Notes under the pieces: generated by a model
Seen by the model: the letters and a program-made list of their open reading frames with translations, nothing else
Databases searched by the model: none
What the model was told of the DNA's origin: nothing
Position numbers and translations under genes: made by a program
NCBI GenBank assembly: GCA_963695835.1
Contig: CAVOHR010000004.1
Location: forward strand, 1 to 64,000
Direction of reading: 5' to 3'
Length of the DNA stretch: 64,000 nt
Source: VRUE01 sp963695835
GTDB lineage: Bacteria > Actinomycetota > Thermoleophilia > Solirubrobacterales > 70-9
Part shown: positions 8,318-15,818 of the stretch, piece after piece
How positions within the stretch are numbered: the first letter of the stretch is position 1
Layout of the letters: each line of letters starts with the position of its first letter

Positions 8318-8391
8318 TCGGGGAGACAGGATTTGAACCTGCGACCGCTCGGCCCCCAGCCGAGTGCGCTACCAGACTGCGCCACTCCCCG
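8318..8391 (-). tRNA. tRNA-Pro (GGG)
   Basis: A full cloverleaf on the minus strand: a seven-pair acceptor stem beginning with C, a D arm with GTCTGGTA, a CTCGG/CCGAG anticodon stem around CTGGGGG (anticodon GGG), a T arm with GGTTCAAATCC, and discriminator A. CCA is not encoded. Confidence 0.93.
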
Positions 8392-8509
8392 TGGCTGCCC
8401 TGCATTCTGGCGCATCGGCGGGGCGGCGGCCGGCCGGACGTCAACCGGGGCGCGGTTGAGGCAAACTGGGGGCGTCGGAACGGCTCGAGCGTGGGCCGGT
8501 CGCGACTCC

Positions 8510-8580
8510 GCGGCGGTAGCTCAATGGTAGAGCCTCAGCCTTCCAAGCTGATGACGCGAGTTCGACTCTCGTCCGCCGCT
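8510..8580 (+). tRNA. tRNA-Gly (TCC)
   Basis: A 71-base cloverleaf: acceptor GCGGCGG/CCGCCGC, D arm GCTCAATGGTAGAGC, anticodon stem TCAGC/GCTGA around CTTCCAA (anticodon TCC), T arm GAGTTCGACTC, discriminator T. CCA is not encoded. Confidence 0.93.
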
Positions 8581-8707
8581 TTCCTGCCAGACGTCGACGA
8601 GGCGGTGGTCGGCCAGGTCGTCGCGCTCGGCCCCGCCGCTTCGCTCCTCCTCCGGCACGCGGCGGATCTTCCCAGCATCGGTGGACCGCAGTCGCGACAA
8701 TCGGCCG

Positions 8708-9505
8708 ATGCCGCTCATACGCCGCCTGTCCGCCGCCTCGATCGCCGGCCAGCTCTGCTGCCTCGCGATCATCGTGGTCGCGAGCCTGGTGGAGCCCGGC
8801 TACAGCGAGATCCGCGACGCGGTCAGCATGCTCGGGGCGCACGACGCCGCCCATCCGTGGGCGTTTGACACCGGCGTCGCAATCTGGGGCGCTTCGCTCG
8901 TCGCCGCGGCCGTCGCCCTGACGCTCGATGCCCCTCGCGGCCGGCTCGGCCCGGCGCTGATCGCCTTCACCGGGCTGGCGCAGATCCTCGACGGCTTCCC
9001 CTTCCCCGCCCAGTGCCGCACGACGATCGACGCCGGCTGCCACGCCCGTGAGCTGGCGGGGCAACTCCCCTGGCAGCACTACGCCCATGGCTGGACGTAC
9101 TTCCTCGGCGCGATCGCGCTGGAGGCCTCGGTCTTCGCGATGGCGTGGCGCTTCCGCGGCGACCGCCGCTGGGGCCGCTCGGACCTGCTGGCGCTCGCGG
9201 GAGGCCTGATCGGCCTGGCGATCTTCTCCGTCCTCTTCTTCGCCACCAACGACACGATGGGCGGTCACTACGGCCTCGTGCAGCGCATAACGCTGGCGGC
9301 GGCCGGGATCTGGGTCGGCGCGCTGACCGTCGGCCTGCTCGCGATCTACGGTCGCGAGGGCGACCTCGCCTTCCGCTTCGTCGCCCGGCTCCGGACGCTT
9401 CCGGGCGGACAGTTCGCCCCGGAGCCCGGCAGCGGCCTCGGAGACCGAGCCGCGGCACCGGGCGAGCGGCTCGAGCCCGCGACCCGAGAGACCGCAGCCA
9501 CGTGA
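8708..9505 (+). CDS. DUF998-family membrane protein
   Basis: About 265 residues with six hydrophobic segments, an early SLVEPGYSEIRDAVSMLG stretch typical of the DUF998 family, and a polar Pro/Glu-rich C-terminal tail after LRTLPGG. The family is a multi-pass membrane protein of unknown function. I chose the ATG at 8708 (MPLIRRLSAA) over the GTG at 8681, as it leads straight into the first membrane helix. It lies between two tRNA genes and ends next to the tRNA-Trp-like gene on the other strand. Confidence 0.78.
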   Translation: MPLIRRLSAASIAGQLCCLAIIVVASLVEPGYSEIRDAVSMLGAHDAAHPWAFDTGVAIWGASLVAAAVALTLDAPRGRLGPALIAFTGLAQILDGFPFPAQCRTTIDAGCHARELAGQLPWQHYAHGWTYFLGAIALEASVFAMAWRFRGDRRWGRSDLLALAGGLIGLAIFSVLFFATNDTMGGHYGLVQRITLAAAGIWVGALTVGLLAIYGREGDLAFRFVARLRTLPGGQFAPEPGSGLGDRAAAPGERLEPATRETAAT

Positions 9506-9506
9506 A

Positions 9507-9578
9507 CGGGGGAGCCGGGATTCGAACCCGGATTCACGGTTTTGGAGACCGTGCGCATAGCCGTTAACTCACTCCCCC
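9507..9578 (-). tRNA. tRNA-Trp-like gene (CCA) with weak D stem
   Basis: A 72-base tRNA on the minus strand. The acceptor (GGGGGAG/CTCCCCC), anticodon stem ACGGT/ACCGT around CTCCAAA (anticodon CCA) and T arm CCGGG-TTCGAAT-CCCGG all pair perfectly, and the discriminator is G as in Trp tRNAs. The D arm keeps A14, GG18-19 and A21, but its stem has only one Watson-Crick pair. A decayed copy lies at 14037-14109. It may be a functional tRNA-Trp or a tRNA carried by a mobile element. Confidence 0.7.
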
Positions 9579-9615
9579 AAGGGCACTACAGAGCCAAATC
9601 CTAGTTGAGGTCACC

Positions 9616-9639
9616 CCCGGGGGAATGCCCGGGGGAATG
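9616..9639. repeat. two tandem 12-base direct repeats
   Basis: CCCGGGGGAATG occurs twice head to tail, directly after the tRNA-Trp-like gene and before the PIN gene. It could be a recombinase binding site or chance. The rest of 9579-9712 shows nothing else. Confidence 0.5.
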
Positions 9640-9712
9640 ACGTGGACACCGGTTTGAGTGGGCGATCAAACCGCGCGCTCGCGCTCGCCGCGAAGCTCAA
9701 ACTTACAGGAGC

Positions 9713-10321
9713 CTACGGCGTGGGTGGCGGCTCTGCCGTGAGCGAAAAGCGCTGCTCACAAGCGGTGGCGAAGCTCGACGCCAAGGGGTCGCCGGCCCCC
9801 CGACCGCCCAACCGGCCCAAGAGCTCAGCGAGCGTCCACGGGCGCGGCCGGCGCATGTGGGCGACCTGCTGATCCAGCGCCGCGCGGACGATGCTCGGAG
9901 CGCGGTCAAGCAGCTCGCACAGGAAGGTGTCCGCGTCAAGGCTCTGCTTGCCGAGCTGGGCGAGATCGTCGGCCTCGAAGTGGCGCAGGTTGTTGGTGAC
10001 GACCAGCTCGACGTCGCCGACGACGGCCGCGGCGAGCACGTGGCGATCCTTCTCGTGGTTGGGCATCCGGTGCTCAATCGCGTCGACCGCCTCTTGGTCG
10101 AGCATCGCACCGGGGAACGCTGTGGGCATGGCAGCCCGCAGGCGGCCCCACTGCTCGGGAGTGACAACGCCTCCGCCAAGGAGGCCGCGCCGGGTCTCCC
10201 CGAGTATTCGCTCGGTCCAGAAGGGCTCATAGCTACCCTCGGCGGCAACCCACAGCAACAGGCTGCGGACCGGCTCTTGGTAGAGGACCGAGGCATCCAG
10301 AACGGCCCGTGTCCGAGCCAT
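9713..10321 (-). CDS. PIN-domain protein (second toxin-like ribonuclease)
   Basis: A 202-residue PIN-domain protein. Acidic residues stand where metal ligands are expected: Asp in AVLDASVLYQE, Glu in ERILGETRRG, and Asp in EKDRHVLAAAV, followed by ELVVTNNLRHF. It is longer than VapC toxins, with a C-terminal extension of about 60 residues after DADTFLCELLD, and belongs to the group of PIN proteins paired with an upstream HTH partner. The stop of that partner is 9 bases upstream, so the two are co-transcribed. It is probably a ribonuclease toxin; the target is unknown. Codon use is less GC-biased than in flanking genes. Confidence 0.8.
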   Translation of the reverse strand: MARTRAVLDASVLYQEPVRSLLLWVAAEGSYEPFWTERILGETRRGLLGGGVVTPEQWGRLRAAMPTAFPGAMLDQEAVDAIEHRMPNHEKDRHVLAAAVVGDVELVVTNNLRHFEADDLAQLGKQSLDADTFLCELLDRAPSIVRAALDQQVAHMRRPRPWTLAELLGRLGGRGAGDPLASSFATACEQRFSLTAEPPPTP

Positions 10322-10330
10322 CGCGTGAGG

Positions 10331-10795
10331 TCAGCGGGTCCAGCCGCCGGCGGACTCGTCGACCACATCGGCCATCTCCCCAAGCGCGGCCACGCGCCCG
10401 GCGCGCCGCTGGGCGAACTCGTGGAGGTCGAGGGCGCGGATGCGGCGCTGGTTGCCGACGCGGCGGTGGGGAATCGCCTCGACCTCCAGCAACTCGTTCA
10501 GATGCGGCCGCGAAACGCCGAGCATGTCGGCGGCCACCTGCGAGGAGACCTCCTCGTCGGAATCGAAGAGGAGGAGCTTGCGGCCGGGAACCGACTGCGC
10601 GGCCAGATAGCGGCGCAGGAACCCGACGGGAAACAGCGCCGCCGTCTTGCGCGGCCGTTTGATCTGCACCTCGATGAAGGTGTCATCGTCAAGCTTGGCG
10701 AGCGCGTCGAGAGCGTCGCGCTCGGCTTCGAGAGCGTCGGCCGGGACGGTGGGTGCGGCGCTGGCGGCGGTGATGTTGCGCGTGGTACGAGGCAT
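10331..10795 (-). CDS. excisionase-type HTH antitoxin or regulator
   Basis: About 154 residues from the ATG at 10793-10795 (MPRTTRNIT); an upstream start at 10855 is possible. The C-terminal half (VAADMLGVSRPHLNELL to HRRVGNQRRIRALDL) is a winged-helix domain of the excisionase/MerR type. The N-terminal half carries a basic patch and GFLRRYLAAQ. As the first gene of a bicistron with a PIN protein it is probably the antitoxin and autoregulator. Three CTCGAA-type heptamers lie just 5' of the start and could be its binding sites. Confidence 0.75.
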   Translation of the reverse strand: MPRTTRNITAASAAPTVPADALEAERDALDALAKLDDDTFIEVQIKRPRKTAALFPVGFLRRYLAAQSVPGRKLLLFDSDEEVSSQVAADMLGVSRPHLNELLEVEAIPHRRVGNQRRIRALDLHEFAQRRAGRVAALGEMADVVDESAGGWTR

Positions 10796-11071
10796 CTCGA
10801 ACAGAGTAGCATTCTTCTCGAAATACTCGAAACGACCGAACGCTTTACGTCTCAATCCTGCGCGGGGCCTCGGCCTCGCGCTTGTAGCGTGGGTCCCCCT
10901 TCTTGACCTTGCAGGACTCGGGGAACCAGCGAAATCTCAGCGACGAGCCGCTGTGTCGAGCTTTGGAGACCCTACTTCGCCCCTGTCCTACCGACCGAGT
11001 GCTTCGACTTGGTGGAGCCCCGAAGCCAGCGTCGCGAGTGCCGGGTCCGCTGCGACTGCTTGACTGGCGGC
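10796..11071. other. gap with CTCGAA repeats; no clear gene
   Basis: CTCGAAC at about 10796, and CTCGAAA twice between about 10816 and 10831, precede the HTH gene and may be operator half-sites. The remaining roughly 240 bases have no convincing gene. A minus-strand open frame ending at 10845 (tail EAPRRIET) has protein-like composition but no start or family I can recognise. Confidence 0.4.
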
Positions 11072-11503
11072 GTGAACGAACCGTCGGCGCAGCAGCCAGA
11101 GCTGGGATCTCCGCTACCGAATGCCTCTCGTGCGGTGATCGATGCCGACAAGCTGGTGGCGTACGCGCTCGATCCCGAGAACCCCGTGGGGAAGCACAAG
11201 GCGGCCGTCTTCGAGCGGGCCCTCGGTATCGAGCGCGACGACTGGAGCTACCTGCACGACGCGATCATGGAGGGGCTTCCGCACTGCCCGGTCAGCGACC
11301 AACGCGCCCCCATGCGTAAGGGCGAGCGCTTCACCTGGGAGGTTCTCGTGCCGATACATGGGCTCGGTCAGCAGCGCGATCGGACCCTCCTGGTCATCAC
11401 CGGCTGGGAGATGGTTGAAGGGGCCCCGCGGCTCGTCACGACGCGGGTTGCCCCGAAGAATCGCCAACACGCCGAGGGAGGGGCGTACAATCCATCCCGA
11501 TGA
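11072..11503 (+). CDS. DUF6883-like protein, possible toxin
   Basis: About 143 residues from the GTG at 11072 (TTG at 11009 or GTG at 11135 are alternatives). The conserved core begins DADKLVAYALDPENPVGKHK, continues with RDDWSYLHDAI, and ends ITGWEMVEGAPRLVTTRV, matching the pattern of DUF6883, a small domain also found at the C-termini of large secreted or polymorphic proteins. Its biochemical activity is unknown. The stop overlaps the ATG of the DUF4926-like gene by 4 bases, so the pair is translationally coupled. The pairing of a possible effector with a small acidic partner resembles toxin-antitoxin or toxin-immunity modules; this is inference. Confidence 0.65.
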   Translation: MNEPSAQQPELGSPLPNASRAVIDADKLVAYALDPENPVGKHKAAVFERALGIERDDWSYLHDAIMEGLPHCPVSDQRAPMRKGERFTWEVLVPIHGLGQQRDRTLLVITGWEMVEGAPRLVTTRVAPKNRQHAEGGAYNPSR

Positions 11504-11715
11504 GTCGCAAAGCGCACGAATCCGACATCGTCAAGCTGCGTGAGAGCGTTGACGGCTGGCCGGCGGGCACGATTGGTGCTGTCGTCTCGGAGTACCCGCA
11601 TTCCGCCTTGGTGGAGATTGCGACCGATGACCCCGAGCGGGGGATGCTCGAGGATCTGATCAGCGCGCCGTACGAGCAGCTTCAGGTCGTCGAGAGTCGA
11701 GTCCCCACTCGCTGA
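11500..11715 (+). CDS. DUF4926-like small protein, possible antitoxin
   Basis: A 71-residue protein with the SH3-barrel-like pattern of DUF4926: DIVKLRES, then GWPAGTIGAVV, a strand ALVEIATDD, and YEQLQVVE at the end. Its gene overlaps the preceding DUF6883-like gene by ATGA. Partners of this size next to an uncharacterised effector-like protein are often immunity or antitoxin proteins; the sequence itself shows no catalytic residues. The second-gene position differs from classic antitoxin-first operons. Confidence 0.68.
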   Translation: MSRKAHESDIVKLRESVDGWPAGTIGAVVSEYPHSALVEIATDDPERGMLEDLISAPYEQLQVVESRVPTR

Positions 11716-11783
11716 CGCGCTCAACGCCGGCGAAGGGCCATGGCCAAACCGAGAGATGGCTCGAAGGCCCGTTCGGTGATCGA

Positions 11784-11903
11784 TCAGTTGGCCTTCTCGC
11801 GGAGTCGCTCGGCCAAGAACTTGTCGAGCAGCTCGCGGGCGCGCTCCAACTCGCCGGGCAGGACGTGGGTATAGCGGTCCAGGGCAATGCAGGCAGTGCC
11901 GGG
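11784..11903 (-). pseudogene. C-terminal remnant of a tyrosine recombinase
   Basis: The minus strand reads ALDRYTHVLPGELERAR, then ELLDKFLAE and a stop at 11784-11786. This is the tail of phage-type integrases; the Tyr in DRYTHVLPG matches the catalytic tyrosine. Upstream the frame meets a stop at 11904-11906, and the rest of the catalytic domain is missing. The piece is a decayed integrase, evidence that this segment came in on an integrative element. Confidence 0.75.
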
Positions 11904-11952
11904 CTAATACTCGGCCAGCGGCCGGGTGGTTCTATGCCATCTTTCGCAGAAT

Positions 11953-14004
11953 ATGCGCAAGAGTCTGAGTTCGATCCCCCGGGCGGTGCGCTTCTTGCTG
12001 TTGATCGCGCTTTGCGGCCTTCTGTCGGCTCAGGCATCCGCGGCCGCACCGAGGCCGAAGCTCTCGGTGCTCTCAGTGAGCCGGCCCCCGCGAGCCGTCC
12101 GACCGGGGGACCGCTTCCTGATCAGGATCAGCTTGGCCAACGCAGGCGCGCGGGGAGTGAATGCGCCTATCACCGTGACGTTGCGCAGGTCGGTCGGAGC
12201 GGCGCGGGGACGCGTCATCGCCTTCGACCACCGCTTCGTCGCCGCGAGGAGATCGACGAGGGCGCCGATCGGCGCGCGGGTGCCGGCGATGCCTTCGGCG
12301 ATGTGGCGCCTCGTCGCGTGCACGCAGCGCCACGGCCGGAGCGGAAGGCCCGTCTGCAGCGCAGCGGCACGCCTGCTCATGGTGAAGCCCCCACTCGCCG
12401 GCCCGCGCGGCTCCCCAGGGGCGAGTGGTCCGGAAGGAACCGGGGGACCGAGCGGCCAAGAAGGCGGCAAAGGGCCTACCGGCGCTCCGGGTCCGACCGG
12501 CCCAGAAGGACCGAGCGGACCCGAAGGGCCTCCCGGTCCACCCCCCAGCTACACGCCCGGCGCTCAGACTCTGGGCGATGCCCTATTCCCGGAGATCGGC
12601 AACGGCGGCTATGACGTACAGCACTACGACATCGAACTGAACTACGACCCCGCGCTTAACTCGTTCGGCAGCGGAACGAAGATCACGCTCACGGCTCTGG
12701 CGACTCAGCCGCTCTCCGACTTCAGTCTCGACTTCCAGGGCCTCTCCGTCTCTGGCATCACGGTCGACGGCCAGCCCGCCAGCTTCGTCAGGGAAGCGCC
12801 GGCCGCCTGCTCGCCAACGGTGCCTCCCTCGCCCACCTGCGCGGCGACGAAGCTGGTCGTGACGCCGCAGACGCCGATCGACTTCGGCGACACCTTCCAG
12901 GTCACCGTCGAATACTCCGGCGTGCCACAGCCCCAGGTAGACCCCTGGGGCTCCCCGGAGGGATGGATCCGCGCCAGCAACGGCTCCTCGGCCGATGGCG
13001 CCTTCGTGGTCGATGAGCCGATCGGCGCGCAGACCTGGTTTCCCTGCAACAACGACCCGAAAGACAAGGCGACCTACGACTTCGAGATCACCGTGCCGGA
13101 AGACACCAATCCCGCCGACGGGACGCTGATGGGGATCGGCAACGGCGAGCTGGTGAGTCCGCCGACGAGCGCGGGCGGCCTCACGACCTGGCATTGGCGC
13201 GAGGACCTCCCGATGGCGACTTACCTGGCCACCTCGACGGTCGGCGACTTCGACCTCACGCAGACGACGACTCCCTCGGGACTCCAGCTCTACAACGCGA
13301 TCGACAGCGCCTATCCGCCGGCGACCAAGGCGGAAATCAACGCCACGCTCGCTCGCGAGGAAGAAATCATCGACTTCTACGCGCCCGGCTACACCCAATT
13401 CCCCTTCGAATCCGCGGGCGCCGTGGTCGACGACGTCAGCGGCATCGGCTACATCCTCAAGGTGCAGACGAAGATCCACTTCCCAACGCCCGGCAGCGTC
13501 ACCCCCCCCTCGATCCTCGCGCACGAGACGGCCCACCAGTGGTGGGGGGACAGCGTCACCCCGGCCGAATGGTCCGACGTCTGGATGAACGAGGGCTGGG
13601 CTACCTGGTCGCAGTGGAACTGGAGCTACAGCGAGGACGGGAGCCCGACCAGCCCGGCGCAGCAGTTCGTAAATAACTACATGCCGGGCAGCAAGTGGGA
13701 AACGCCAACGGCAACCCCGACCGCGGCCGGTCTGTTCAACAACTTCCCGACCTACACCCGGCCGGCGATGATGATCGAGGCAATCCGCGAGATTCTTGGC
13801 GAAGCGAAGTTCACGCGACTCACTCGCCAGTGGCAGGGCGCCCATCGTTACGCGAACGAGACCAAAGAGCAATTCCTCAGTCTCGTGCGCGAAATCAGCG
13901 GCTTCACCGGTGCCGAACTAGCCAAGCTCAACGCGTTCTTTCAGGAATGGCTCTACGGAACGGCCGAGCCTGCGATCACCGGGGAAAATTTCTTCAATCC
14001 GTAG
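11953..14004 (+). CDS. secreted M1-family metallopeptidase with collagen-like stretch
   Basis: About 683 residues with a signal peptide (AVRFLLLIALCGLLSAQASA), an Ig-like CARDB-type segment (about 40-145), a Gly-X-Y collagen-like stretch (about 151-200, with GPRGSPG and GPEGPPGPP), and an M1 aminopeptidase core. Zinc ligands are His524 and His528 in HETAHQWWG and Glu547 in MNEGWATW, the standard HExxH-18-E spacing. The N-terminal-amine-binding GAMEN motif is replaced by ESAGAVVDD, so specificity may differ. It is exported and probably degrades peptides outside the cell. The ATG at 11953 is chosen over a GTG at 11926. The gene sits inside the accessory segment. Confidence 0.87.
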   Translation: MRKSLSSIPRAVRFLLLIALCGLLSAQASAAAPRPKLSVLSVSRPPRAVRPGDRFLIRISLANAGARGVNAPITVTLRRSVGAARGRVIAFDHRFVAARRSTRAPIGARVPAMPSAMWRLVACTQRHGRSGRPVCSAAARLLMVKPPLAGPRGSPGASGPEGTGGPSGQEGGKGPTGAPGPTGPEGPSGPEGPPGPPPSYTPGAQTLGDALFPEIGNGGYDVQHYDIELNYDPALNSFGSGTKITLTALATQPLSDFSLDFQGLSVSGITVDGQPASFVREAPAACSPTVPPSPTCAATKLVVTPQTPIDFGDTFQVTVEYSGVPQPQVDPWGSPEGWIRASNGSSADGAFVVDEPIGAQTWFPCNNDPKDKATYDFEITVPEDTNPADGTLMGIGNGELVSPPTSAGGLTTWHWREDLPMATYLATSTVGDFDLTQTTTPSGLQLYNAIDSAYPPATKAEINATLAREEEIIDFYAPGYTQFPFESAGAVVDDVSGIGYILKVQTKIHFPTPGSVTPPSILAHETAHQWWGDSVTPAEWSDVWMNEGWATWSQWNWSYSEDGSPTSPAQQFVNNYMPGSKWETPTATPTAAGLFNNFPTYTRPAMMIEAIREILGEAKFTRLTRQWQGAHRYANETKEQFLSLVREISGFTGAELAKLNAFFQEWLYGTAEPAITGENFFNP

Positions 14005-14036
14005 GGAATCCGATGAGATGGGTCGATCTCGAAAGG

Positions 14037-14109
14037 AGAGGCAGCCAGGACTCGAACCTGGAATCGCCGGTTTTGGGGGCCGCGCGCATAGCCGTTAACT
14101 CACTCCCCG
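14037..14109 (-). pseudogene. decayed copy of the tRNA-Trp-like gene
   Basis: Aligned base for base with 9507-9578, it shares 25 identical bases (14084-14108) covering the acceptor 5' strand and D arm. Its T arm still pairs (CCAGG/CCTGG, with paired changes), but the acceptor stem has two mismatches and the anticodon stem two. It is probably non-functional, although paired changes in the T stem suggest that it was once a working tRNA. Confidence 0.6.
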
Positions 14110-14181
14110 GGATCGGTCCGCAATGCTAGCCGTGGCGGCCCTCACGGCGCGGCGGGCGCCCGCGAGCGGATCGCTTGTCGA

Positions 14182-14266
14182 TGCGGGCGGAGGGACTTGA
14201 ACCCCCAAGCTCTCTCGAGCACCGGCACCTAAAGCCGGCGTGTTTACCAAATTTCACCACGCCCGC
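14182..14266 (-). tRNA. tRNA-Leu (TAG)
   Basis: An 85-base class II tRNA: acceptor GCGGGCG, D arm with AAATTTGGTAAA, anticodon stem around TTTAGGT (anticodon TAG), long variable arm GTGCTCGAGAGAGCTT, T arm GGGGGTTCAAGTCCCTC, discriminator A. CCA is not encoded. Confidence 0.92.
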
Positions 14267-14314
14267 GCGAGCGCTTAACCGGCGGCGAATACCGCTTCGT
14301 CGCTCTTAGATTCT

Positions 14315-14857
14315 ATGATCGACGGCATGGCCGTGGGAGAGGCGAGGCCGGGCTACGAGCTCTGGCACCCGAATCGGGAGAAGCCCGAGGTGGTCGCGAC
14401 CAAGTTCGTGGTCGCCTTCCTGATGCTGGCGACGGCGTCGATCGCCGCCCTGGTGACGATCGCCGGCTTCTCGCTGCTCAGCGGCGGCGGCGCGATGGGC
14501 GTCGTCGGCCTGACCTTAGCGGCGCTGTACGCGCTCTTCGCCTTCTTCGTCTTCCGCTGGAACCGCGGCGTCCTCCCCGTCGCCGCCTCGCTCTCGATGA
14601 TCCTGGCGATCTTCTGCGCGGTCGGCGCCGGCAGCTGGTTCGCCCGCGACAAGGGCGGCTTCGACGAAGCGCTGATCCCGGTGCCGCTGATCGGCCTGCT
14701 GGTGATCGTCATGCTGCTGCTGCAGATCGTCCTGATCGCCGCCTGCTTCTACGGCTTCAGCCAGGACTGGCACGTCGAGGAGGAGCGCCCGCTCGGCTCC
14801 GGCGAGGACTACGGCGCCGGCGCCCCGCCGGGCCCGGACGCCCCGCAGCCCGCCTAG
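14315..14857 (+). CDS. four-helix membrane protein of unknown function
   Basis: A 180-residue protein with four hydrophobic segments (about 28-50, 57-80, 88-108 and 123-148), a soluble head (YELWHPNREKPEVV) and an acidic, Pro/Gly-rich tail. I do not recognise the family; nothing suggests catalysis. It lies between two tRNA-Leu genes. ATG codons at 14315 and 14327 are both possible starts; neither has a good ribosome-binding site. Confidence 0.68.
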   Translation: MIDGMAVGEARPGYELWHPNREKPEVVATKFVVAFLMLATASIAALVTIAGFSLLSGGGAMGVVGLTLAALYALFAFFVFRWNRGVLPVAASLSMILAIFCAVGAGSWFARDKGGFDEALIPVPLIGLLVIVMLLLQIVLIAACFYGFSQDWHVEEERPLGSGEDYGAGAPPGPDAPQPA

Positions 14858-14871
14858 ACTTCGCTCTACAC

Positions 14872-14955
14872 GCGGCGGTGTCCAAACTGGTAAAGGAGGC
14901 GGTCTCAAAAGCCGCTGCCCGCAAGGGCTTGTGGGTTCGAGTCCCACCCGCCGCA
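14872..14955 (+). tRNA. tRNA-Leu (CAA)
   Basis: An 84-base class II tRNA: acceptor GCGGCGG/CCGCCGC, D arm with CCAAACTGGTAAAGG, anticodon stem GCGGT/GCCGC around CTCAAAA (anticodon CAA), variable arm TGCCCGCAAGGGCTT, T arm GTGGGTTCGAGTCCCAC, discriminator A. Confidence 0.92.
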
Positions 14956-14972
14956 TTACACTCCGCCGCGGG

Positions 14973-15818
14973 ATGAGGGTGCATCACCTCAACTGCGGGT
15001 CGCTCTGCCCTCACGGGGCACGCCTGATCAACGGAGAGGGCGGGTTGCTGGCGCCGGCGCAGATCGTCTGCCACTGCCTGTTGATCGAGGCCGGCGGCGG
15101 GCTCGTCCTCGTCGACACCGGCTTCGGCGTCGACGACGCCCGCAACCCGCGCCAGCTCGGGGCCGCCTTCCGTGCGCTGCTGCGGCCGCGGCCGAAGCTC
15201 GAGACGACGGCTGTCAAGCAGGTCGAGGCGCTCGGCTTCTCGGCGGGCGACGTGCGCCACATCGTCACCACCCACCTCGACCTCGACCACGCGGGCGGTC
15301 TGCCCGACTTTCCCGGGGCCGAGGTCCACGTCTTCGCGCCGGAGCTGGAGGCCGCGCTGCACCCGAAGCTGCGCGAGCGCGCCCGCTACGTCGGCGGCGC
15401 CCACTGGAGGCACGGCCCGAACTGGGTCGAGCACGAGGGGGGCGGCGAGGCGTGGTTCGGCTTCGAGGGTGTGCGGATCCTGCCCGGGATCGAAGCCGAG
15501 CTGCTGCTGATCCCGATGCTGGGGCATTCGCGCGGCCACACCGCCGTCGCCGTCAACAGCTGCGATGGCTGGCTGCTGCACTGCGGCGACGCCTACTTCC
15601 ATCGCCGCGAGGTCGCCACGCCCGCCGAGTGCCCGCCCCTCCTCCGCATCTTTCAGGCAGCGCTGGCCACCGACAACCGGGCGCGCAAGTCGAACCAGGA
15701 GCGGCTGCGCGAGCTGGCCGCCCGCCATGGCGACGAGGTGACCCTGCTCTGCGCCCATGACCCGCACGAGCTGGAGCGGGAGCAGTCGAAGGCGGGCGCT
15801 GCCGCGGCGTCCGGGTGA
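14973..15818 (+). CDS. metallo-beta-lactamase-fold hydrolase
   Basis: A 281-residue protein of the MBL fold. The dinuclear-metal motif THLDLDHAGG (about 93-102) is followed by His in GHSRGHT, Asp in HCGDAYF and a late His in LCAHDPHE, the layout of lactonase-like N-acyl homoserine lactonases and relatives. Candidate substrates are lactones, thioesters or phosphoesters; none can be chosen. The ATG follows the tRNA-Leu gene by 17 bases. Its stop overlaps the GTG of the acetoacetyl-CoA synthetase by 4 bases, which suggests a shared role in acyl-thioester metabolism. Confidence 0.85.
   Translation: MRVHHLNCGSLCPHGARLINGEGGLLAPAQIVCHCLLIEAGGGLVLVDTGFGVDDARNPRQLGAAFRALLRPRPKLETTAVKQVEALGFSAGDVRHIVTTHLDLDHAGGLPDFPGAEVHVFAPELEAALHPKLRERARYVGGAHWRHGPNWVEHEGGGEAWFGFEGVRILPGIEAELLLIPMLGHSRGHTAVAVNSCDGWLLHCGDAYFHRREVATPAECPPLLRIFQAALATDNRARKSNQERLRELAARHGDEVTLLCAHDPHELEREQSKAGAAAASG

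Noticed and set aside
10845..11000. Minus-strand open frame ending EAPRRIET upstream of the HTH gene
   Set aside because: Composition looks protein-like, but there is no start codon with support and no recognisable family; noted only in the gap entry.
11660..12049. 129-codon minus-strand frame across the island and the peptidase start
   Set aside because: It is out of frame with the integrase remnant, has Ser/Arg/Pro-rich shadow composition, and crosses the peptidase signal peptide region.
14037..14109. A second functional tRNA-Trp
   Set aside because: Two mismatches in the acceptor stem and two in the anticodon stem make a working tRNA unlikely; listed as a pseudogene.
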